DNA of 27,121 bases from an uncultured Enhydrobacter sp. (GCA_946222995.1 CAMIOS010000030.1:1-27121); one strand, 5' to 3'. Numbered from the stretch's first letter, positions 1-7,612 are shown. Translations and numbers: made by a program. The notes: generated by a model not told the origin, from the letters alone.

Positions 1-1
1 T

Positions 2-325
2 GATTACGGAGTTGCCTTATATCCACCGCCTGAAGTCGGTGGTTTTACGGCAACGGAGGATAAATTCGAAATTAATGTAGGTAGTATGAGTGGCTCAACA
101 TCGTCATTAACACTCAAACAGTTTTATCAATTACTTGAAGTGTTAGCCTCTAGTTATCTTCAATCTTTTTCAAATGATGAATCAAAAGTGAAAGATTATC
201 TAGCTCAAATTAAGAAGCGTTATGCTAAATTAATTTCACAATCTGATGACGATTTAATTGCTTTAAGCAAACAACGATTAACCAACCCAGAACCAAGTTT
301 TGAAGTCAATTTAGATGACTTATAA
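2..325 (+). CDS. Hypothetical protein, 5'-truncated by the window edge
   Basis: The reading frame is open from the first bases of the window to the TAA at 323-325, giving 107 visible residues. The first Met in view (position 86) is probably internal, because in-frame coding continues upstream of it without a stop. The visible part has a Pro/Gly-rich start followed by a mainly helical, charged stretch (LKQFYQLLEVLASSYLQSF, then a Lys-rich segment) and an acidic C-terminus. I recognise no family. The next gene starts 18 bases downstream behind an AAGGCAA ribosome-binding site, so they may be cotranscribed. Function is unknown; only the coding status and the truncation are supported. Confidence 0.6.
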   Translation, partial: DYGVALYPPPEVGGFTATEDKFEINVGSMSGSTSSLTLKQFYQLLEVLASSYLQSFSNDESKVKDYLAQIKKRYAKLISQSDDDLIALSKQRLTNPEPSFEVNLDDL

Positions 326-343
326 CCCATCACAAGGCAAATC

Positions 344-1249
344 ATGGAAGAAAAAATTATAAATTTAGACGGCAAAAAAGCTAGATATTACGAAATTCAA
401 AATCCAACCGCCACGGCTGATACAAATTTAGCCGCCCATTTTTACGGCGGTAACGGCTTTGCCTTAGGCGTGTACGAGCCACTACTCACCGACCTAGCAA
501 AGCACCTTAACATCACCGCCCTGACCATGCGGGGCGAATGGTACGACAAGCCGAGCGTCAGTAAATCCACCGCTAGGAAACTCACCCGTGAGCAAGATGC
601 CGATATCTTAATCGACTTTTTGCAAGCCACCCAAGCACAGCAAGATGGCAAGCCCGTTATCGGTATCGGACACTCCCAAGGGGCGACCGCCACTACCCTT
701 GCCTGTGCCAAACGCCCCGACCTGTTTAGCCAGCTTTTTTTGCTTGAGCCTGTCACCTTTACCCGACAGCAAACCACCTTGTATAACCTTGCCCCAAGAG
801 CGGTCAAAATGACCCGTGAGCCGTTTAAAAGCACCAAAGTCAAACAAGCCGACTGGCAAAGTGTGGATGCGTATTACCAGTTTTTACGTCAGCATAAAGC
901 CTATAAACGCATCAGCGACGAGCATCTTTTGACCTATGCCAAAAATAGCTTAGAAAACAATGATAAAGGCGAATTAACCTTACGCTTTTCGCCCGAGCAA
1001 GAGCTTGCCAACTATTTTGGCACGCCGTTTATCATGGATGCGTTACGCAAGGTGATGAGCGACAACAACGTGCCTGTCCATCTGATTATTGGCAAACCGT
1101 CGATGTTTATCAGCGAAGCGGTGCGTGAAACGTGGGCGACTTTTGTCCCAAGTGAAGCTATCAGCGTATTACCCGATTATGGGCATTTGCTACCGCTCGA
1201 AGCCCCAGAACGGTGTGCCCAGTTAATTTTTGAAAAATTAAAAAAATGA
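344..1249 (+). CDS. Alpha/beta hydrolase
   Basis: A 301-residue protein with the alpha/beta-hydrolase layout: an oxyanion-hole-like HFYGGNGFA segment (residues 32-40), the nucleophile elbow GIGHSQGA with Ser111 in G-x-S-x-G form, and a late DYGHLLPLE motif with the probable catalytic His281. The acid residue is not obvious by eye. No signal peptide or membrane segment is visible, so it is probably cytoplasmic. The ATG sits 6 bases after an AAGGCAA site. The stop overlaps the start of the AlkB-like gene by 4 bases (ATGA), which suggests translational coupling. Substrate cannot be predicted: esterases, lipases and haloperoxidase-like enzymes share this pattern. The fold is well supported; the specific activity is not. 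Confidence 0.85.
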   Translation: MEEKIINLDGKKARYYEIQNPTATADTNLAAHFYGGNGFALGVYEPLLTDLAKHLNITALTMRGEWYDKPSVSKSTARKLTREQDADILIDFLQATQAQQDGKPVIGIGHSQGATATTLACAKRPDLFSQLFLLEPVTFTRQQTTLYNLAPRAVKMTREPFKSTKVKQADWQSVDAYYQFLRQHKAYKRISDEHLLTYAKNSLENNDKGELTLRFSPEQELANYFGTPFIMDALRKVMSDNNVPVHLIIGKPSMFISEAVRETWATFVPSEAISVLPDYGHLLPLEAPERCAQLIFEKLKK

Positions 1250-1869
1250 CGTTATTTGCCCCAAATCCCCACGAAAATCTATTACCCTACGACGGTATTG
1301 TCAATGACTTCGGGCAAATCGTGGCTGACCCAAGCGAGCTTTATCATAGCCTTTTAACTACTTTGCCGTGGCAGTCGGATATCGTGACCCTGTTTGGCAA
1401 GACTCATATCACTCGCCGTCAAATCGTGTGGATGGGCGACAATGACTACCACTATTCAGGGCATACACGGCAAGGCGTGGCATGGTCAAAAGAAGTGCTT
1501 GACCTAAAAACTTTGATTGAACAAAAATTGCAACAGATAGGCGTAAAAACCGCATTTAATGCTTGCCTGCTCAACTTTTATCCCACGGGCGAGGATGGGC
1601 TTGGCTATCATGCCGATGATGAAAAAGAACTGGGCAATGCGCCGATTATCGCCTCGTTATCGCTTGGGGCAGCGCGAAAATTTGTGTTTAAACACCGCAT
1701 CACTAAAGACAAGGTCGAAATCTTGCTAGACAATGGGCAGCTTGTCGTTATGCGGGGGCAGACCCAACGCCATTGGGTGCATAGCTTACCCAAAACCAAA
1801 AAAGTCAAAGAGGGGCGCATTAATTTAACGTTTCGCTGTATGCAATTTACCTCTCAGCAATTATCTTAA
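1246..1869 (+). CDS. AlkB-type 2-oxoglutarate/Fe(II) dioxygenase (alkylated nucleic acid repair)
   Basis: A 207-residue protein resembling the ALKBH2/3-like branch of AlkB. Visible motifs are the substrate-side MGDNDYHYSG loop (63-72), the NFYPTGEDGLGYHADDE segment with iron ligands His122 and Asp124, the third ligand in HWVHSLPKT (His179 most likely), and the 2-oxoglutarate-binding RINLTFR (Arg191, Arg197). Family members remove methyl groups from 1-methyladenine and 3-methylcytosine in DNA or RNA by oxidative demethylation. The start overlaps the hydrolase stop by 4 bases, so the two are probably cotranscribed. The TAA overlaps the stop of the convergent membrane-protein gene. No LexA or Ada box was recognised upstream. 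Family assignment is confident; the exact substrate is not. Confidence 0.9.
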   Translation: MTLFAPNPHENLLPYDGIVNDFGQIVADPSELYHSLLTTLPWQSDIVTLFGKTHITRRQIVWMGDNDYHYSGHTRQGVAWSKEVLDLKTLIEQKLQQIGVKTAFNACLLNFYPTGEDGLGYHADDEKELGNAPIIASLSLGAARKFVFKHRITKDKVEILLDNGQLVVMRGQTQRHWVHSLPKTKKVKEGRINLTFRCMQFTSQQLS

Positions 1870-2582
1870 AACCGTTGCAGGTTTATGCCTATCGGCAGCA
1901 AGTTTTTTTTGAGAATCAACCAGCTAATTGGGTCAGTGAGTGTTTGCCAAAATAAGGTAAAGGGCGGCGAAAAAATCACCAAAGCTATGACTATCAAGTA
2001 TAACGTAATGTATAAACCCATTCTTTGCATTTCAAACAGTTTAAAAGCTGTACCAAACGATTTTTTTAGTTTTAGACCAAATACATTGACGCTATAAATC
2101 TCATCTAACACCAAATGGAACAGACTGCCAACAAACAAGAATAACCCCACTGCCCAGCTTAAAATAGCGGTGTATTTAAACAGATAAAAATTAATATCAA
2201 CCAACAATAACGCCACGATGGCAAGATATGGCAAAGAATGTACCACCCCTCGATGCACCGTCAAACTACTAAACAAATTAAATACCCCATATCGCATGAT
2301 CAAATACGTCAACAGCCAGACCACCATCAAGCTCAGCAATGCCAATTGACTTGACCAATACATCACCATCAAAAACGCTGAAAGCAACGCAAGCGCATTA
2401 AAACCAATTTTGGCAGGAATAGAATGGTCAAGGTCAATATCAGGTAGTAGCCCACCCACAGTGCCGACCACCGTACACAACAAAAACTCGATACCAGACA
2501 AAATCCCTGCTTTATACAAGACCAATGCACCCACCCCACTCGCGACAAATGCCACGCTCAAATGGGTATTAAAATTAGCCAT
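1866..2582 (-). CDS. YdjM-family inner-membrane protein (DUF457-type metal-dependent hydrolase)
   Basis: A 238-residue hydrophobic protein. It has the N-terminal NTHLSVAF stretch with an early His, a GGLLPDIDLDHS motif (about 43-54) and RGVVHSL (about 110-116), the Asp/His pattern of the YdjM/DUF457 family that gives it its 'metal-dependent hydrolase' label. Several membrane-spanning segments follow, so it should lie in the inner membrane. In E. coli ydjM is LexA-controlled, but I recognised no clear LexA box here. The start is supported by AGGAAG four bases before the ATG. The gene converges on the AlkB-like gene and their stop codons overlap. The biochemical role of the family is poorly defined. 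Confidence 0.8.
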   Translation of the reverse strand: MANFNTHLSVAFVASGVGALVLYKAGILSGIEFLLCTVVGTVGGLLPDIDLDHSIPAKIGFNALALLSAFLMVMYWSSQLALLSLMVVWLLTYLIMRYGVFNLFSSLTVHRGVVHSLPYLAIVALLLVDINFYLFKYTAILSWAVGLFLFVGSLFHLVLDEIYSVNVFGLKLKKSFGTAFKLFEMQRMGLYITLYLIVIALVIFSPPFTLFWQTLTDPISWLILKKNLLPIGINLQRF

Positions 2583-2695
2583 GATGCTTCCTAATTGATA
2601 ACAACGCTAAATCTAGCTTAATACGTATTTCTAAAAATTTAGAATAACTCAAAGAAAATATAAAATAAATTAACAGTTTATAAAAAGTGTTTGCG

Positions 2696-2701
2696 TATAA
2701 T
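2696..2701 (+). promoter_or_regulatory. Candidate -10 box for the binding-protein gene
   Basis: A perfect TATAAT lies in an AT-rich stretch about 115 bases upstream of the solute-binding lipoprotein. The only -35-like hexamer nearby (TTAACA at 2670) is 20 bases away, longer than ideal. It implies a leader of roughly 105 bases that contains the hairpin and the small open frame listed next. Confidence 0.45.
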
Positions 2702-2726
2702 GCAAATTTTTTGATAAAAACATGTT

Positions 2727-2746
2727 AAAAAGCGTGACAGCTTTTT
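2727..2746 (+). terminator. Terminator-like hairpin in the leader of the binding-protein gene
   Basis: AAAAAGC (2727-2733) pairs with GCTTTTT (2740-2746) around a GTGACA loop, so the right arm doubles as a short T-run. It lies between the candidate -10 box and the coding region. It could attenuate transcription, or be a chance AT-rich hairpin; there are only two G-C pairs. Confidence 0.35.
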
Positions 2747-2788
2747 ATGCCCGCAGGCTTAGTGGAATGCTTTATGCAAAGGTGAATT

Positions 2789-2821
2789 ATGAGAAATATA
2801 TTGGGTAGCGGCTATGATTAA
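2789..2821 (+). CDS. Possible 10-residue leader peptide
   Basis: ATG at 2789 follows AAAGGTGA (2778-2785), the best ribosome-binding site in this leader. It opens a frame encoding MRNILGSGYD and stopping at TAA 2819-2821, which overlaps the start of the binding-protein gene in another frame (ATGATTAA). The arrangement fits translational coupling. It is too short to support from coding statistics. Confidence 0.3.
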   Translation: MRNILGSGYD

Positions 2822-3776
2822 CTACGAGGTTTCATCTTTGCTACAACTTATCACGCTGATACATAAAACGTTGATACATAAAAGTGGTCGAGCTTCCATC
2901 TTGGCCTGTTTGACAAACCTACTTATGGCATGTAGCCCACCCGCCCCGCCAGCCAATAGCGAAAGCAAGGCGCAACAGCACCCCGACCATCCCCTTAAAA
3001 GTAACCTGATATTAAAAAGCTACACGGTAAGTATGGACGCAGATTATCCACCCTATAGCTTTCGCGATGCGCAAGGGGACGCGATTGGTTTTGATGTTGA
3101 TATGTTACGCAGCATTGGCGAGGCTGAGGGCTTTAACGTCGAGTTTGACCCGATGCCATGGCAAATCGTCATTAACACCGTCGCCCAAGGCAAGCACCAA
3201 ATCGCATTAGGGGGCATCGCCAGAGGTGATGTGGTAGAACAAAAACTTACTGATAAAATATTGCTATCCAATCCCTATAACTACGGACAAGACGCGGTAG
3301 CCATTAACCAACGTAACCCCCAACTTGACTTAGCAGCGGTTAATGGCTTGGACTCGCTCAAAAATCTACGAATCGCAACCATTGTCGACACAGGCTATAC
3401 CTTGGATATTGAAAAACTCGAACAAGGCCAAACAACTACCATTCTCAAAGAAAATACCACTTTTTTGGCATACAAGCACTTGTTTAACAATACCGCCGAT
3501 GTGGTGCTTGCTGACCGAGGCGTACTTGAATATTTAAACAAAAACAACCCACAGCTACCGATTAGCATCGGTGGTAAAGGTAAATACTTTGATGAACCCT
3601 ATGGCATGGTTTACGTGATTGACAAACACCACCCAGAACTACAAGCCAAAATCAATCAGGGAATTGCCACGTTGGTTGCCAATGGTACCTATAATCAAAT
3701 CCATCAAAAATGGTTTGGCGTATCGCCCACTTATATTCCAGGTAAGGTTAAAATTGATAAAAGTTCAACCAAATAA
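2814..3776 (+). CDS. Amino-acid-type ABC transporter substrate-binding lipoprotein
   Basis: A 320-residue protein with a lipobox LMAC ending at Cys40, so it is probably a lipoprotein anchored outside the inner membrane. From about residue 68 it follows the SBP_bac_3 fold: MDADYPPYSFRD, GFDVDMLRSIGE, PWQIVINTVAQGK, DVVLADRGVL, and a closing GTYNQIHQKWFG helix. Family members bind polar amino acids or related ligands and feed an ABC permease, but no permease or ATPase gene is adjacent, so it is an orphan here. The N-terminus is long for a lipoprotein signal and contains a 15-base tandem duplication (LIHKTLIHK). A TTG at 2871 would give a more typical signal peptide, so the start is uncertain. 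The ligand cannot be predicted. Confidence 0.85.
   Translation: MINYEVSSLLQLITLIHKTLIHKSGRASILACLTNLLMACSPPAPPANSESKAQQHPDHPLKSNLILKSYTVSMDADYPPYSFRDAQGDAIGFDVDMLRSIGEAEGFNVEFDPMPWQIVINTVAQGKHQIALGGIARGDVVEQKLTDKILLSNPYNYGQDAVAINQRNPQLDLAAVNGLDSLKNLRIATIVDTGYTLDIEKLEQGQTTTILKENTTFLAYKHLFNNTADVVLADRGVLEYLNKNNPQLPISIGGKGKYFDEPYGMVYVIDKHHPELQAKINQGIATLVANGTYNQIHQKWFGVSPTYIPGKVKIDKSSTK
2857..2883 (+). repeat. 15-base-period tandem duplication in the signal-peptide region
   Basis: TGATACATAAAA occurs at 2857-2868 and again at 2872-2883, in frame, encoding the repeated LIHK in the n-region of the binding protein. It lengthens the signal peptide by five residues. Confidence 0.8.
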
Positions 3777-3810
3777 ATCCAAGCGTTAACGCCTACCCGA
3801 ATACACACTA

Positions 3811-3839
3811 ACAAAAAAGCCACCGTCAATGGGTGGCTT
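3811..3839 (-). terminator. Intrinsic terminator of the tRNA-Ala/tRNA-Glu unit
   Basis: Read on the minus strand, AAGCCACC and GGTGGCTT form an 8-bp stem (3817-3824 with 3832-3839) around a 7-base loop, followed by a run of T (TTTTTTGT). It lies about 40 bases beyond the 3' end of tRNA-Glu. The plus strand has no T-run after the hairpin, so it does not obviously stop the binding-protein transcript. Confidence 0.85.
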
Positions 3840-3877
3840 AAAATCGCAGTCTTATAAAACTTGTAACAATAAATAAG

Positions 3878-3953
3878 TGGCGTCCCCACGGGGATTCGAA
3901 CCCCGGTTACCGCCGTGAAAGGGCGATGTCCTAGGCCTCTAGACGATGGGGAC
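3878..3953 (-). tRNA. tRNA-Glu (anticodon TTC)
   Basis: The reverse complement begins GTCCCCATCGTCTAGAGG, has the anticodon loop CTTTCAC (anticodon TTC at 3917-3919), the GGTTCGAATCC T-arm and a genome-encoded CCA end. The 76 bases fold as a complete cloverleaf closely resembling E. coli tRNA-Glu. It lies 34 bases downstream of tRNA-Ala on the same strand and shares its promoter and terminator. It is the substrate of the GltX enzyme encoded about 1 kb away. Confidence 0.97.
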
Positions 3954-3987
3954 GCAATCGCACGAGGTGCTAAAAATATTCTAAGAC

Positions 3988-4063
3988 TGGTGGAGCTAAG
4001 CGGAGTCGAACCGCTGACCCCTTGCATGCCATGCAAGTGCTCTACCAACTGAGCTATAGCCCC
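3988..4063 (-). tRNA. tRNA-Ala (anticodon GGC)
   Basis: The reverse complement begins GGGGCTATAGCTCAGTTGG, carries the anticodon stem-loop CTTGCATGGCATGCAAG (anticodon GGC), the GGTTCGACTCC T-arm and an encoded CCA end. All four arms pair over 76 bases, and it resembles the E. coli GGC isoacceptor. It is the first gene of the two-tRNA unit. Confidence 0.97.
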
Positions 4064-4095
4064 AGTTTTAGGATACTTTGCCTAAGAGTGGGCGT

Positions 4096-4124
4096 ATTTT
4101 AGTGAAATCATTACTTAATGTCAA
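4096..4124 (-). promoter_or_regulatory. Sigma70 promoter of the tRNA unit
   Basis: On the minus strand, a perfect -35 TTGACA (4119-4124) is separated by 17 bases from TAAAAT (4096-4101). A GC-rich discriminator (ACGCCCACTC) follows, as is usual for stringently controlled stable-RNA promoters. It lies about 30 bases upstream of tRNA-Ala. Confidence 0.85.
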
Positions 4125-4156
4125 GATAAATTGGGCAAAAAATATGAAATTTCAGC

Positions 4157-4162
4157 TATAAT
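4157..4162 (+). promoter_or_regulatory. Candidate -10 box for the DedA gene
   Basis: A perfect TATAAT lies 51 bases before the DedA-family start. No good -35 is seen at the usual distance (TTGGGC at 4131 is 20 bases away), so this is a moderate call. It is back to back with the tRNA promoter. Confidence 0.45.
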
Positions 4163-4213
4163 GACCTATTTTTTAATGCTAACTTAACCCACCATAAAAA
4201 AGGCGATCAATCT

Positions 4214-4840
4214 ATGTGGTTAATTGATTTTATTTTGCATATCGGTGACCATTTGCAGCAATTGGTGAATGATTATGGTAACTGGATTTACGGTATTTTA
4301 TTTGCCATTATCTTTTGTGAAACCGGATTGGTTATATTGCCTTTTTTACCAGGCGATTCGATGTTATTTGCCGCAGGGACGATTGCGGCTGTCGGACAAA
4401 TGAATATTTTTGCCTTGGTCGGGCTGTTGGTGATTGCTGCCATGCTTGGTGATTTTGTTAATTTTGAAATCGGTAAACATTTTGGGCAAACGTTATTTTC
4501 GAATCCCAATTCCAAGATTTTTAAGCACAGTTATTTGCAAAAAACCCATGAATATTTTGAGAAATATGGCGGACGCACCATTATTATCGCGCGTTTTATT
4601 CCCATTGTACGCACATTTGCCCCGTTTGTGGGGGGAATGGGGCGCATGAAATATAGTGAGTTTGTGCGCTATAATGTGATTGGCGCGGTGTTGTGGGTAT
4701 CGTTTTTTTCGCTACTTGGGTATTTTTTCGGGCAGTTGCCATTTGTGAAACAGCATTTTTCGTGGATTATGATTGCGATTATTGTGGTGTCAGTCGTACC
4801 GATGATTGTCGAAATTATTCGCCAGCGTCATAATAGTTAA
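4214..4840 (+). CDS. DedA-family inner-membrane protein (SNARE-associated/VTT domain)
   Basis: A 208-residue multi-pass membrane protein. It shows the DedA signatures: a re-entrant-loop region FCETGLVILPFLPGDSMLF, the acidic LGDFVNFEIGKHFG stretch, and the downstream ARFIPIVRTFAPFVGGMGRM segment with conserved Arg and Pro. A hydrophobic anchor lies near the C-terminus. DedA proteins help maintain membrane homeostasis and proton motive force, and some members move undecaprenyl phosphate or phospholipids across the membrane. The start follows AAAAAAGGCGATC. It stands alone, upstream of gltX in the same direction. Which DedA paralogue this is cannot be settled by reading. Confidence 0.92.
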   Translation: MWLIDFILHIGDHLQQLVNDYGNWIYGILFAIIFCETGLVILPFLPGDSMLFAAGTIAAVGQMNIFALVGLLVIAAMLGDFVNFEIGKHFGQTLFSNPNSKIFKHSYLQKTHEYFEKYGGRTIIIARFIPIVRTFAPFVGGMGRMKYSEFVRYNVIGAVLWVSFFSLLGYFFGQLPFVKQHFSWIMIAIIVVSVVPMIVEIIRQRHNS

Positions 4841-4869
4841 GCAGTTTTGCGGCATTAACCCAGTTTGTT

Positions 4870-4898
4870 TTTATAATTACGCATAAATCCGTTATAAT
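4870..4898 (+). promoter_or_regulatory. Candidate gltX promoter
   Basis: A perfect TATAAT (4893-4898) lies 40 bases before the gltX ATG. A weak TTTATA sits 17 bases upstream (4870-4875). The -10 is convincing; the -35 is poor. Confidence 0.45.
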
Positions 4899-4938
4899 AA
4901 CTGACAATTTTAAAAATTTTATCGCTATAGAGAACCCC

Positions 4939-6432
4939 ATGTCAAATGTCCGCACCCGTATCGCCCCATCCCCCACAGGCTTTCCCCACGTTGGGACTGC
5001 GTATATCGCCCTATTTAACCTCGCCTTTGCCAAAGCCCACGGCGGGGAATTTATCCTGCGTATCGAAGACACCGACCAAACCCGCTCGACTGCCCAATCA
5101 GAAAAAATGATTTTGGACGCTTTGCGTTGGATTGGGCTTGACTGGTCAGAAGGTCCCGATGTGGGCGGAAAACACGCCCCCTATCGCCAAAGCGAGCGTA
5201 AAGATATCTACAAACAATACGCCGAAGAACTACTGGATAAAGGGCACGCGTTTCGCTGTTTTGCCACACCTGAAGAGCTTGAGCAAATGCGAAACGAGCA
5301 GATGGCGCGGGGCGAAACGCCCAAATATGACGGACGTTATGCCAATCTGTCCCGTGAAGAATCGGATAAACTGGCTGCTGCGGGCAAGCCATTTGTGATT
5401 CGGATGCGAGTGCCTTCTGAGGGCGTGTGTAAGTTTGATGATCTGCTGCGTGGCGAGCTTGAGATTCCATGGTCGCAAGTGGATATGCAAGTCTTGCTAA
5501 AAACCGATGGCTTGCCGACGTATCACTTGGCGAATGTGGTCGATGACCATTTGATGGAAATTACCCACGTGATTCGAGGCGAAGAGTGGATTAACTCTGC
5601 CCCAAAACATCAGCTACTATACAAATATTTTGGTTGGGAAATGCCAGTCCTGTGTCATATGCCACTGCTACGTAACCCTGACAAGTCCAAGCTATCCAAG
5701 CGTAAAAACCCGACTTCCATCACCTATTACCGGGATGCAGGCGTACTGCCAGAAGCCTTGCTTAATTACTTAGGGCGCATGGGCTACTCTATGCCGACTG
5801 AGGCGGAAAAATTTACCCTTGAAGAAATGATTGAAAGTTTTGATATTAAACGGGTGTCACTCGGCGGTCCGATTTTTGATGTGGAAAAATTGACTTGGCT
5901 CAATGGCGAATGGTTGCGTTCGCTCTCGCCCGAAGCGTTAAAAACCAAAATCCTAGACTGGGCAAATGATAGTGACAAACTCACAGCGATTGCCAAAGCC
6001 ATTCAGCCTCGCATTAACTTGCTATCAGATGCGGTGAATTGGGCGGGTTTTTATTTCCAAAACTTGCCAACCATTACTGAAGCGGATTTTGAGCATAAAG
6101 TCTTATCCACCGAGCAAACGGTAGAGATTTTACAATTGGCGCAGTGGCAATTAGAAATCATGCCTGCATGGACGGAAGAAAATATCCAAGCCGTATTGTC
6201 TGGTTTGGCAGGCGAGGTGGGCATTAAATTACGGGATTTTATGTCGCCATTTTTTATCGCCATCGCTGGGTCAAAGTCGAGTACGCCTGTGATGAATTCG
6301 ATGTATTTGATTGGGGCGGATATGACCTTGCAACGTCTGCGTCATGCCATTGACATCTTAGGCGGTGTCAGTAAGAAAAAAGCGAAAGAACTGGAAAAAC
6401 GTAATAAAGAATTACCAAACTTTTTAAATTAA
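4939..6432 (+). CDS. gltX: Glutamyl-tRNA synthetase
   Basis: A 497-residue class I aminoacyl-tRNA synthetase that charges tRNA-Glu with glutamate. The HIGH-type signature is in APSPTGFPHVGT (9-20), followed by RIEDTDQTRS (41-50), and the KMSKS-type loop is KLSKRKN (251-257). The C-terminal anticodon-binding region ends at residue 497, slightly longer than the E. coli enzyme. The region that holds zinc in E. coli GltX reads FRCFATPEELE here, and a later Cys is replaced in DGRYAN, so the CYC-type zinc site appears to be lost. A start at 4939 is supported by an AGAGAA site and the conserved RIAPSPTG beginning seven residues in. Its tRNA-Glu substrate gene lies about 1 kb upstream. Confidence 0.98.
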   Translation: MSNVRTRIAPSPTGFPHVGTAYIALFNLAFAKAHGGEFILRIEDTDQTRSTAQSEKMILDALRWIGLDWSEGPDVGGKHAPYRQSERKDIYKQYAEELLDKGHAFRCFATPEELEQMRNEQMARGETPKYDGRYANLSREESDKLAAAGKPFVIRMRVPSEGVCKFDDLLRGELEIPWSQVDMQVLLKTDGLPTYHLANVVDDHLMEITHVIRGEEWINSAPKHQLLYKYFGWEMPVLCHMPLLRNPDKSKLSKRKNPTSITYYRDAGVLPEALLNYLGRMGYSMPTEAEKFTLEEMIESFDIKRVSLGGPIFDVEKLTWLNGEWLRSLSPEALKTKILDWANDSDKLTAIAKAIQPRINLLSDAVNWAGFYFQNLPTITEADFEHKVLSTEQTVEILQLAQWQLEIMPAWTEENIQAVLSGLAGEVGIKLRDFMSPFFIAIAGSKSSTPVMNSMYLIGADMTLQRLRHAIDILGGVSKKKAKELEKRNKELPNFLN

Positions 6433-6488
6433 GCATTAATTTATTTTTAAAAGTTTAAACATTCAATCAATTTTAAAAGGCAATTATC

Positions 6489-7004
6489 ATGGCAAATCTA
6501 CAGCAAGAACTCGCTCAAGTGCAACACCTCAACGGCGATTTACACACCAATACCCACGCCAAAATTGGTATGGTCGTGGGACGTTTTAACAGCTTTGTGG
6601 TTGAAAGCTTGGTCAATGGTGCGATTGACACCTTACTGCGTCACGGGGTGGCAGGGCGTAACATCACGGTGGTGCGTGTCCCTGGTGCATGGGAAATTCC
6701 GCTCGCTGTGGCACGTATGGCTCAAACCGATAAATTCGATGCCATTATTGGCTTGGGGGCGGTGATTCGGGGTAGCACACCACATTTTGACTTTGTCGCA
6801 GGTGAGTCGGCAAAAGGCCTAGGCTCAATTGGACTTGATTATGACATTCCAGTCATTAATGCGATTTTGACCACCGACAGCATCGAACAAGCAATTGAAC
6901 GCTCGGGCACCAAAGCAGGCAATAAAGGTAGTGAGGCGGCAATGGTCGCCCTTGAAATGATTAACTTGCTTGGTCAAATCGACGCCCAAGCCGACGTAGA
7001 ATAA
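6489..7004 (+). CDS. ribH: 6,7-dimethyl-8-ribityllumazine synthase
   Basis: A 171-residue enzyme of riboflavin synthesis that condenses 5-amino-6-ribitylamino-uracil with 3,4-dihydroxy-2-butanone 4-phosphate. Recognisable segments are VGRFNSFVVESLVNGA (30-45), the VPGAWEIPLA substrate loop (64-73), LGAVIRGSTPHFDFV with catalytic His99, and a C-terminal GNKGSEAAMVALEM helix. The start follows AAAAGGCAATTATC. It begins 56 bases after gltX with no terminator between, and nusB starts 9 bases after its stop, the usual ribH-nusB coupling. No FMN riboswitch is present in the short upstream gap. Confidence 0.97.
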   Translation: MANLQQELAQVQHLNGDLHTNTHAKIGMVVGRFNSFVVESLVNGAIDTLLRHGVAGRNITVVRVPGAWEIPLAVARMAQTDKFDAIIGLGAVIRGSTPHFDFVAGESAKGLGSIGLDYDIPVINAILTTDSIEQAIERSGTKAGNKGSEAAMVALEMINLLGQIDAQADVE

Positions 7005-7013
7005 GGTAGCCCA

Positions 7014-7556
7014 ATGACTGATTCAACCAATACAGACCACGCTATCAACTATAAAACCAGTCTGACCGCCATTCGTAAGGCACGGCGTTTTGTGGTGCAA
7101 GGCTTATATGAGTGGTTACTCACGGGCAATCCATCCCACGAAATCGAAGCCCATACCCGCAGCGAAAATGCCATGCACACGGTACATTTGGGCTATTATC
7201 ATGAATTACTCAGTAAAATCATTGAACAAAGTGATGACTTAATCGCTTATATCGACAGCCTGCTTGATCGCCCGTGGTCACGCCTTGATAAAGTCGAGCA
7301 AGCGGTGTTATTGGTCGGTGCGTATGAGATGAAACATCACTTGGAAGTGCCGTACAAGGTGGTGATTGATGAAGCGATACAACTCAATACCCATTTTGGC
7401 TCATCGGATGGCTATAAGGTGATTCATGTGGTGATGGACAAAATCGCCAAAGACGTGCGTAAACCTGAAGTTGAGGCGGATGCCAAAAAAGCCCAATTGC
7501 AAGAAAGTACGGAAGTAAATACTGGCGACCCCACAACCGACCAATCAATCAAATAA
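7014..7556 (+). CDS. nusB: Transcription antitermination factor NusB
   Basis: A 180-residue, mainly helical protein. The N-terminus has the family's ARRFVVQGLYEWLLTG, and the core has LLDRPWSRLDKVEQAVLLV, VPYKVVIDEAIQLN and SSDGYKVIHVVMDKI. With NusE (S10) it binds boxA RNA and supports antitermination on rRNA operons. It has a longer polar C-terminal tail than E. coli NusB (about 139 residues), from about residue 155. It follows ribH by 9 bases behind an AAGGTAG site. A hairpin follows before thiL. Confidence 0.95.
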   Translation: MTDSTNTDHAINYKTSLTAIRKARRFVVQGLYEWLLTGNPSHEIEAHTRSENAMHTVHLGYYHELLSKIIEQSDDLIAYIDSLLDRPWSRLDKVEQAVLLVGAYEMKHHLEVPYKVVIDEAIQLNTHFGSSDGYKVIHVVMDKIAKDVRKPEVEADAKKAQLQESTEVNTGDPTTDQSIK

Positions 7557-7590
7557 GGGCGTGCATTACGCCCTTCTTCTCGTCTTTTTT
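7555..7590 (+). terminator. Intrinsic terminator or attenuator after nusB
   Basis: AAGGGCGT (7555-7562) pairs with ACGCCCTT (7568-7575) around a 5-base loop, overlapping the nusB stop. The downstream tract is pyrimidine-rich and ends in six T after a 9-base gap. The gap makes it weaker than a textbook terminator, so read-through into thiL is likely. Confidence 0.6.
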
Positions 7591-7612
7591 AAACCCAAAA
7601 ACGGATACGTCC

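Noticed and set aside
442..859. Minus-strand open frames opposite the alpha/beta hydrolase
   Set aside because: They are antisense to a gene with clear motifs and have low-complexity, Ser/Leu/Val-rich translations without family features.
3731..4048. A 105-codon minus-strand open frame
   Set aside because: It runs through both tRNA genes and the tRNA terminator; its protein sequence is just translated tRNA and spacer.
6433..6488. An FMN riboswitch before ribH
   Set aside because: The gap is only 56 AT-rich bases, far too short for the conserved FMN aptamer.
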